DNA of 64,000 nt from Marsupella aquatica. Its lineage: Eukaryota; Marchantiophyta. The stretch is from the NCBI GenBank assembly GCA_973895155.1, contig OZ316894.1:15500001-15564000 (forward strand), in the 5' to 3' direction. Positions 57,407-64,000 of the stretch are shown here, in pieces; positions within the stretch are counted from its first letter, which is position 1; every line of letters starts with the position of its first letter. Made by a program: the position numbers and the translations under genes. The notes under the pieces were generated by a model that was not told the DNA's origin, searched no databases, and was given only the letters and a program-made list of their open reading frames with translations.

Positions 57407-59045
57407 GATATGCTACGGTAGGGCTAAGTTCTACTGGGTTCCCTGAGTTCTACAGGGTTTCCTCTCTTGCTCAATTCTCTCCTCGCTCTCTCTCGCCCTC
57501 TCTCTCGGTCTCGCTCGTCCATCGTCTCCGCTCTCCATTGTCCTCTCTCTTGCAGATTTTTCTCACTTGCGATCCTCAAGTACGTACAAAATCTCTCCCT
57601 CTCTTATGCACGCCCATCACTATAGCAATCTGAGGTCGGGGCCGGGGTCAAACTTGGATTTCACTATGGAAATGTAGATCAAAGTATATTGTCGGCACTT
57701 TCATTCTGCTTTGGCTGTGAAGCTTGAATCCCCACCATCCTTATACACTAGTATTCTAGTGTGCGGAAGTGTTGTGTAGAACTAAGGTGGGGTGCGGGGG
57801 GTTTTTCTTTGCCTTTGCTGAGCTGCGATTTCAACTCAACGGTCCTGTATTCCATGTACAGGACATTAGTCAAATGTGATACTCTATAATGTACTCCTCC
57901 ATGGACAACGGATGAGCCACAGAATTGATGAGCCACACTCTGTCTGTGGCACTTGCAGATCAATTTTCCACCCGTTCGAGAGCTTTCTCTTTTGCCAAGC
58001 TAGGCACAAAGAAATCATTCCAGGGTTTCTCAACTCCTGAGGTCTGCAATCACTCAGAGCCCTCTGCATTGTCATTGCTTTGTCTTCACTGGTGGTCTCA
58101 GGGTCGGGCATTTGTGCTACCATTGCCAATATTTTAATTTGCTGCTCGTAGACTCGCATGTTTGCTTCAATATGCTACTCTACAACTAAGTTCTATTGGG
58201 TTCTTTGACTTGTGAATTCCTTTATTCAACTGTGAAAATGCTAGCCCAACAATTGTCCACTTTTATTCTACACAATCTTTCAGGATTAGCAATCGAGTGT
58301 CCAATCTTAGAGTCCCGGGTCTTCTCGCACGTCTGTACCAACTTTGGTTTGACTACTTCAACACTGAGCAGAATTTTCTCCTTGCTTAATTCTCTCCTTG
58401 CTCTCTCTCCGTCCGTGTGTCTCTCTCCACTTTGTCAGTACTCTGTTTGTTTGTCTTTGCTCACCATCATCTTCTCTGCTGCAGAATTTTCTCTCTCTCA
58501 ATCCTCAAGTATGTACAGAAATCTCTCCCTCTCTTATGCATGCCCATCACTATAGCAATCTCAGGTCGGGGCCAGGGTCGAGCCAGGATTTCACTATGGA
58601 AGTGTAGACTGGATCATAGTATAGTGTCGGCACTTTCATTCTGCCTCGGCTATGGAGCTTCAATTGCTCTAATGTCATACACTAGTATTCTAGTGTGCGG
58701 AAGTGTTGTGCAGAACTAAGGTGGGGTGTCGCGTTTGTGCTGCCATTGCCAATATTTTAATTTGCTGCTCGCAGACTCGCATGTTTGCTTCAATATGCTA
58801 CTCTACAACTAAGTTCTACTGGGTTCTCTGACTTGTGAATTCCTTTATTCAACTATGAAAATGCTAGCCCAACAATTGTCCACTTTTATTCTACACAATC
58901 TTTTAGGATTAGCAATCGAGTGTCCAATCTTAGAGTCCTAGGTCTTGTGGCACGTTTATACCAGCTTCGGTTTGACTACTTCAACACTGAGCAAAATTTT
59001 CTCCTTGCTAAATTCTCTCCTTGCTCTCTCTCGGTCTGTGTGACA
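57407..59045. repeat. Internal ~0.6-0.75-kb duplications in CACTA element
   Basis: Three related units begin at about 57407, 58165 and 58790 (shared word CTAAGTTCTA(C/T)TGGGTTC). The stretch ATCTCTCCCTCTCTTATGCA with its surroundings appears at 57590 and 58523. The block TGCTAGCCCAACAATTGTCC appears at 58240 and 58862. No gene is supportable in this CT-rich region; short frames differ between units. Confidence 0.8.
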
Positions 59046-59707
59046 AGACAAACCAATTTACGGGATGTGGTGGATAGGATGTTAAGGCTGGGTTGGGTTG
59101 ATAGGGTAGGGGTTATTTGGGATATTTGATTGGATTTTATGTTTGGGGCGTCGATTGTATTCTACTGGCCTTCTTGCTGTGCTGAGCAATGTCCTGCTGT
59201 GGACTTTTGAATTCTGTCTAGGGCATTCCTGTCTAGGGCAGGACAGGAGAAGTCTGCACAAATGATTGCTGCTAGAAATGCAGTGAAGAATCCTACGCTT
59301 ACAGGGAGGGGAGGACATGCACCAGTAGTAGCCAAATTGGTTGGGTTCCCATGCCATACATATCTTTATTTACATTTCAATATTTGAGTGGACTGTATGT
59401 AGTTGTAGCAGCACACTACGTTTAGGCAAGATTGACATTGAGAAACGTGTCTTGCAATGTTTATGTGCTCCAGAAAAAGCTTACTGGAGAGAAACCCACA
59501 AAAGAGGAGGTTGTGGCAGAAATTAAAAGGGTAAAGTGTGATGAAGGCAACATTGGATCTAAACAGGTAATTTAGGAGCATTATTGATGGACAATCTGTT
59601 ATACGTACAATCCTTCTTCAGATGTACAGTACTGTCAGCCCTTATGCAATTGTAAAATTGCTGAGAAGAGTCGTTTGGTTGGTGTATGTGATATATAGCA
59701 GGGAGCA

Positions 59708-60858
59708 GTGTCTACCCTTACAGAGATATCAGACCGGTTGAAGACTGTGGAGAACGCTTGGCCATCAGTAGAGACTGAGATCAAGAGTCAATTCAAGGAC
59801 ATAGCTAGTCTTCTTCAAAGCCAAGGATCAACCTTAAGGGAAGTACAAGCTGAACTACGTGAGTTGCGGGCGATGCACATTGCTGGCAGGGTTGAGCACC
59901 CAATTGCACATCCATATGAAGAGCCTGCAAATATTGTGGAAGTTGTGCCTACAAAGAAGAGTGGTACATGTCATCTGAAATCATGTTTAGTGTAGTGTGA
60001 CTTTACCTAGGAATTTGAGGTTCATGGATGCAGGATGGTTCAGGTTCAGGTTCTAGACCCTGAAGGTTTGTTACATTGTGTATCAGGTGATCAGATTGCA
60101 GTGGCTGCAGTAGATCCAAAGATCATCGAACCTGGTAAACTGTCATTGAGAGTAAGTAAATGTTGGTTTGAAGACTCTGTCTGGCCTGTTAATGTGGTTG
60201 AGTATCTATGCCATGTACGTTCAATTAGTGCAAACTTGATGGTTTGTTGACAACTTTAGTGCCTATATGCTTAGTTGTAAATGAAGGAATTTGTGGCTGC
60301 TATTGAGGTACAGAGCCAGCACAGGAGGAGGTGCGCATACCAAATCCAGCAGGCAGGAAGAGGAGACGAAACTTAGAGGCTACCAAATTTTCAGATTCAC
60401 AGGAGAAGCAGAGTGATGACAATGATATGATTTTCATAGACTCTCAGCCTCCCCCAGGTATTGGAGATGAGTTTTCTCAATCCCCACCACTGATGAACAT
60501 GGGAAAGATGAGGACTAGAAACAGTGGGAAGGAGACTTTGCCTTACAAGGCACCAAAGAAGAAGAGAAATAACACTTCTCCAAAAGGGACAGCAGTGAGC
60601 ATTGTAGCACAGTCTTCTAGGCTAATGGCAACTGATAATTCTGGTGTTTGTGTTGGGACCGGCATACTTCAAATTGAAGCAAGTACTTTCCATGGAAAGA
60701 AGGTACTTGCTGATCATGTTGTGTTGTTACTGACTGCTGTCAGTAAGCCAAAATATCTTCTACCCTTTCCAAACAAGGGAGATGATCCGTCACACATCCA
60801 TCTTGTGGATGCTGTGGAATCATTTGTGATGTGGCCAGAGAAATTTGTAGAGTGTTAG
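59708..60858 (+). pseudogene. TNP1/TNPA-like CACTA protein, exon-like frames
   Basis: Three frames probably joined by splicing in the original: 59708-59995 (helical, coiled-coil-like, RLKTVENAWPSVETEIKSQF), 60035-60250 (VLDPEGLLHCVSGDQIAVAA, WFEDSVWPVNVVEYL) and 60331-60858 (a basic nuclear-signal-like start GRKRRRNLEA, KAPKKKRNN, then VGTGILQIEASTFHGKKVLA and VDAVESFVMWPEKFVEC). The last two have the 'constant value...W-P' layout I associate with the TNP1/En-Spm transposase family, which binds subterminal repeats. The match is by pattern only. The splice sites look possible (GTAAGT near 60151, AG near 60315) but are unproven. Confidence 0.5.
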
Positions 60859-61353
60859 GTACCAAGTACAATTTGAGACTCAAATGTGAAGGATTGTTTC
60901 AATATATGGCCACAATTTTGAGTACATGATGGGTAATACTGTTTTTTGATGGATTGCTCATATTTTTACTCTGTTATTATGCCATTGTTAGTTGGATTGG
61001 TGCTTTTGTGGCATGAATGACTCAGTCTCGAATATGAATGACATCATTGTCTACGGAAACTAGTGCGGTCAAATTAGTGTTACCAATCACTCATGGAAAA
61101 CCCTATATGACTCGAACTAAGTCATTCTAAACACTTATGTTTGACTGATGTATAGATCTAAATACTTGAGCCTCTAGTCACTAAAAAGACTATTGACACT
61201 AGTCAATAATATGACTAAGTCAATCCAAGTCACCACTTTTACGACTACTAGTTGCAAGAACGACATCAGTGATTTAATGTCATAGATGACCGGTTTTAGT
61301 CATAGTCAGTCGTATTTTATGGTCAAAAATAGGGGGTATTTCTACTAGTGATT

Positions 61354-62031
61354 ACTAACCTCTTACCCAACGTCATAATCGATATGTTTTGGTCATGGTG
61401 GAGCACTTCTCCAAGTGGATTGAGCTAGTGGCACTGCCCAATAAAGCTAGTGGAGGAGTTGCTGCTACATTTTTGGATCGTGTACTCAATCATTTTGGAG
61501 CACCAACTGAGTTCTATGGAGAGTTTGAGAGTTTGTGTGAACAAGCTCTGATTGATCATCGTACCACCTCTTGTGATCATCCCGAGGCAGATGGATTAGT
61601 TGAGAGAGTTGTGCAAATTGTGAAGAGAGGATTGCGTAAGTATGGCTTGCAGGTTGGTCATTTGGGATATTGGGATCTCTAGCTACCTTGGTTAGCTATG
61701 GGCTACCGTTTCACTTGGCAAGCATCACTTGCATCCTTCTCACCTTACTTTTTGCTCTATGGTAGAGAGCCAGATTTGCCAACAGCTATTCGTCGTGATG
61801 CTGCACCAGTTGTGAACTTGGATGATCCTGATGTTTGGGTCAAGGTGTGTTCAGAGAGAGCACGGGTATTTCAGAGAGTGATGCCCATGGCTTTTGACAA
61901 CCTTGCCATTGCCCAACATCGTGATACTTTGAGCTATGCCACTATTCGTGGAGGAGGTTATCGTGCAAGCATTCGACGATTTCATCCTGGTGATTATGTT
62001 TATTTGCAATAGACAGCACCCACAACACTTG
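61354..62031 (+). pseudogene. pol: Integrase C-terminal part, copy 2
   Basis: Resumes after the CACTA element in a different frame: RYVLVMVEHFSKWIELVALP, TFLDRVLNHFGAPTEFYGEF, DHRTTSCDHPEADGLVERVV (catalytic Glu) and FSPYFLLYGREPDLP. The segment that should carry the second catalytic Asp (after GAPTE) is missing, an apparent deletion of about eight codons, so the DDE triad is incomplete. Stops TAG 61680 and TAG 62010 (Gln codons expected). Confidence 0.88.
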
Positions 62032-62355
62032 ATGTGACCATAGGCCGGACAATCTTACGTGTGCATGAAGTGTTGCCTTCTGGTGTCCTAATGTTGGAGG
62101 AACGCAATGGTATGGTTTGGAAGGATCATGTGCGCAACTGTGCACCATGTCACCTTCCCAACATTGATGGTACAGTAGATCCAAGCTTGGCACATGTTCA
62201 TGCTGGCTTGAAACATATGTTGTGTGGATCTACTCAGGGAGCAACTACTATGTTGATTTGTGATAAGTGTTCTAGAGGATGGCACATGTCATGTTTGACA
62301 CCACCATTGCAGGTGATTCCTAGTGGATCATGGTTGTGTCCTCAGTGTCGGTGAA
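62032..62355 (+). pseudogene. PHD-like finger at the Pol C-terminus, copy 2
   Basis: After TTLDVTIGRTILRVHEVLPS (an SH3-like integrase tail) the product has HMLCGSTQGATTMLICDKCS, RGWHMSCLTPPLQVIPSGSW and LCPQCR, a PHD-finger layout (CDKC, HxxC, CPxC). The first CxxC is HMLC here but CMLC in copy 1. PHD fingers read histone H3 tails. In the position where chromoviruses have a chromodomain, this one may direct integration to particular chromatin. It ends at TGA 62353. Confidence 0.85.
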
Positions 62356-62529
62356 ACCGACTAGTTATCATTTGTGTTCTCTTGGCACATATGGATTGCA
62401 GGTAAGTGATCGATGGGGCTCACTTGCACTCGGCCTCCTGATCTTCACACCTAAAAAGGTGTATATCAACCTTGTAGAACTCATGGCTAGCTAGAGTTAG
62501 GGGACCTTACTCCCAACTAGGGGGGCGAT

Positions 62530-62996
62530 TGTGGGTTTTGGACATGTGTGGACATGAGTTCCACTTGTATTCCATTCTCTTGTGTTTGTGATGTGGCAGT
62601 GTGACTATGTTTGGATGTATGTGACAAGCAATGTATGTTGTGTAGCGATGTGTATGCGCACGACATCTGTCACACCATTCTAGGTGGTGTTAGAGTGTAT
62701 CGTACTATCTAGATCCATATGTTTGGTATGTATGCTATATGAGCCAATAAGGTTCCGTTAGGTTTGTGTGAGAGGGTACTTCTCACTTGTGAGGCATTGA
62801 AAGGTCATCTTTCAATGTTGAGCCTTGGAGAGAGAGGAGCTTGAGTGGCTATGGTGGCTGTGAGCTCCGCTTGTGTAACGTGGATTCCTTGAGTAGTGCA
62901 AGGTGCGTTGGCTTGACATACGTGTGTGATCGGATCGGTGCGGGATCGATGGGGTATTGTTGATCGGGATCGTTGTGCCGATTGTATGGAGATTAT
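62530..62996 (+). repeat. 3' LTR of copy 2 (467 bp)
   Basis: Begins TGTGGGTTTTGGACATG after the purine tract ACTAGGGGGGCGAT and ends GGAGATTAT. It matches 44824-44967 plus 45308-45651, and more distantly 44336-44823. Directly followed by another LTR start at 62997. Confidence 0.85.
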
Positions 62997-63134
62997 TGTG
63001 GGTTTTGGACATGTGTGGACATGAGTTCCACTTGTATTCCATTCTCTTGTGTTTGTGATGTGGCAGTGTGACTATGTTTGGATGTATGTGACAAGCAATG
63101 TATGTTGTGTAGCGATGTGTATGTGCACAACACA
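62997..63134 (+). repeat. Truncated LTR of the same family
   Basis: Repeats the first ~137 bases of the LTR (TGTGGGTTTTGGACATG to GTGCACAACA), then the similarity stops. No internal region of another copy follows inside the window. Confidence 0.85.
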
Positions 63135-64000
63135 TGCCACCAACTGGCTATGCCCATAATTTTCTAGTTAGGCATCCGTACACGGAGTGCCTTAACCCGT
63201 TATGATCGGGCCAACCCAGTGCTCATGCCTAGGCCCTCAAAACCCATTTTTTGCTTGGGGCCCCCAATTGGCCAAACCTGGGTCAGGCCATAACTCTTGC
63301 CCCAAGCGTCCGTTGCACACAAAGTAAACTCCATTTGCCTTGGGGCCAAGAGGAGCTCTCACTCAAGCCCTCAGAACTCAAAGTCCATCCGAGGGTCCGG
63401 ATGGTCGACCTTGGGTCCGGCCCTTTCCCCTGACCCAACCAACCCTCAACTAGTCTAAGTCCCTAGTGTGTGTCACCAGCTTAGCGCCTTGCCTTTGCCA
63501 GTCCCACGCCCATTGCCCACAAGTCTTCCCATGCTAAGTCCTCCCCAAATGGCTTGGACCCATAGGGGAGCTCGGCGTTGGAGTCAGCGACGCCGGAGCT
63601 AAGTGTTAAGGTAGTCAAGTTTTGCGACTGCAACTCCAGCACTATAAATACTTCCATTGCGTCTCGATCCCTCCGCCTCGAGTGCCAATCCCAGTCTCAA
63701 AATGACTACTTGCCGTAGTCTCTCCATTGAGCCTTAGCACTTGGCGTTTGCTTCTTTGAATCAAGAAACTCGATCCAGGGAAAAACAAGTACCATAGCTT
63801 GTCAAAAAACAAGAACTCAACTTCCACTCGTCATGTTGCACTCATTCCACAAATGTCAGCCAACCAGGTACCAAAATGACCAGTGTGCTTTGAACTACAA
63901 CTTGAGCAATAACATGCAATGCCTCGCACACTGCATATGGGATTGCATAGCTCACACCATCAAGAAAAAAACTCTGGTCTCACCTCCCACAAAAATGTCG
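63135..64000. repeat. Dispersed repeat related to the copia leader, plus unassigned sequence
   Basis: 63135-63640 shows no gene I can support; it has GGCCC-rich words. From about 63680 to the edge it matches 23411-24040, the leader next to the copia PBS, so another copia copy on the minus strand may begin just outside the window. A TATAAATA word at 63643-63650 on the plus strand is present here but not in the other copy. Confidence 0.5.

Larger units (their letters stand above)
56365..61350 (+). mobile_element. CACTA (En/Spm-type) DNA transposon, 4,986 bp
   Basis: Ends are a perfect 31-bp inverted repeat beginning CACTAGTAGAAATACCCCCT (56365-56395 and 61320-61350), flanked by the 3-bp duplication ATT (56362-56364 and 61351-61353). 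CACTA termini with 3-bp duplications define this superfamily. The 5' subterminal region has short repeats (56654-56771), the interior has tandem duplications, and the 3' third carries exon-like reading frames resembling the CACTA TNP1/TNPA-type protein. I find no DDE transposase (TNPD), so the element is probably non-autonomous. It lies in the integrase core of copy 2. Confidence 0.95.
44824..62996 (+). mobile_element. Methyltransferase-bearing Ty3/gypsy, copy 2 (nested)
   Basis: 5' LTR 44824-45651, leader to 47238, gag, protease, methyltransferase, RT, RNase H, integrase, PHD finger, 3' LTR 62530-62996. It is interrupted by element E and by a CACTA transposon. Without these two insertions and the LTR insert it would be about 9.8 kb. 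From 48500 to 56364 the coding parts are in one frame. The LTR ends abut neighbouring LTR sequence on both sides, so no target duplication is visible. Confidence 0.88.

Noticed and set aside
1-64000. Host protein-coding, tRNA or rRNA genes
   Set aside because: Every convincing protein similarity is to a transposable element; I saw no tRNA cloverleaf-like or rRNA-like segment, though a short RNA gene could be missed by eye.

Overview
This window looks like transposable-element-dominated intergenic DNA from a plant with a large genome. No host gene, rRNA or tRNA could be supported. The evidence is nested LTR retrotransposons with plant-type primer-binding sites (tRNA-Asp type at 4644, tRNA-iMet type at 24256), a CACTA DNA transposon, very long LTRs, and decay dominated by C-to-T/G-to-A stops as expected of methylated plant DNA. 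A streptophyte is likely. The mixture (chromodomain-less Ty3/gypsy with a tRNA-Asp PBS, a gypsy with an LDD-type reverse transcriptase, and a gypsy carrying a cytosine methyltransferase) fits a non-seed plant or another early-diverging streptophyte better than a flowering plant, but I cannot name the species.

Layout. 1-24603: a degraded minus-strand Ty1/copia element, running off the left edge, split into three pieces. A 16.05-kb Ty3/gypsy (625-16676, TSD GGGTC) sits in its reverse transcriptase. A 2.5-kb solo LTR 'A' (17738-20234, TSD CATAT) sits in its integrase. 24604-44823: copy 1 of a second Ty3/gypsy family (gag, protease, DNA methyltransferase, RT, RNase H, PHD finger). It is broken by a 3.85-kb LTR-like element 'D' (26850-30696, TSD ATATG), and by LTR 'B' (a sister of A) which itself contains an 8.3-kb minus-strand gypsy 'C' (33542-41878). 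44824-63134: copy 2 of the methyltransferase gypsy, interrupted by a 3.0-kb LTR-like element 'E' (49373-52391, TSD ACCAG) and a 4,986-bp CACTA transposon (56365-61350, TSD ATT, 31-bp perfect TIRs). 63135-64000: a dispersed repeat also found in the leader of the copia element, probably the start of another copy of it.

Most interesting content. (i) Copies 1 and 2 encode a C5 cytosine DNA methyltransferase between protease and reverse transcriptase, plus a PHD-like finger after the integrase. (ii) The 4-kb LTRs of the 16-kb gypsy each carry one long reading frame of about 800 codons. Comparing the two LTRs suggests it was almost uninterrupted when the element inserted. (iii) Element D carries a related domain with a C-terminal coiled coil. 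Embedded genes therefore recur in long LTR-like units here.

Every element is defective in its present form. Stops, frameshifts and nested insertions disrupt all of them, and many of the in-frame stops are single transitions from CAG, TGG or CGA codons.
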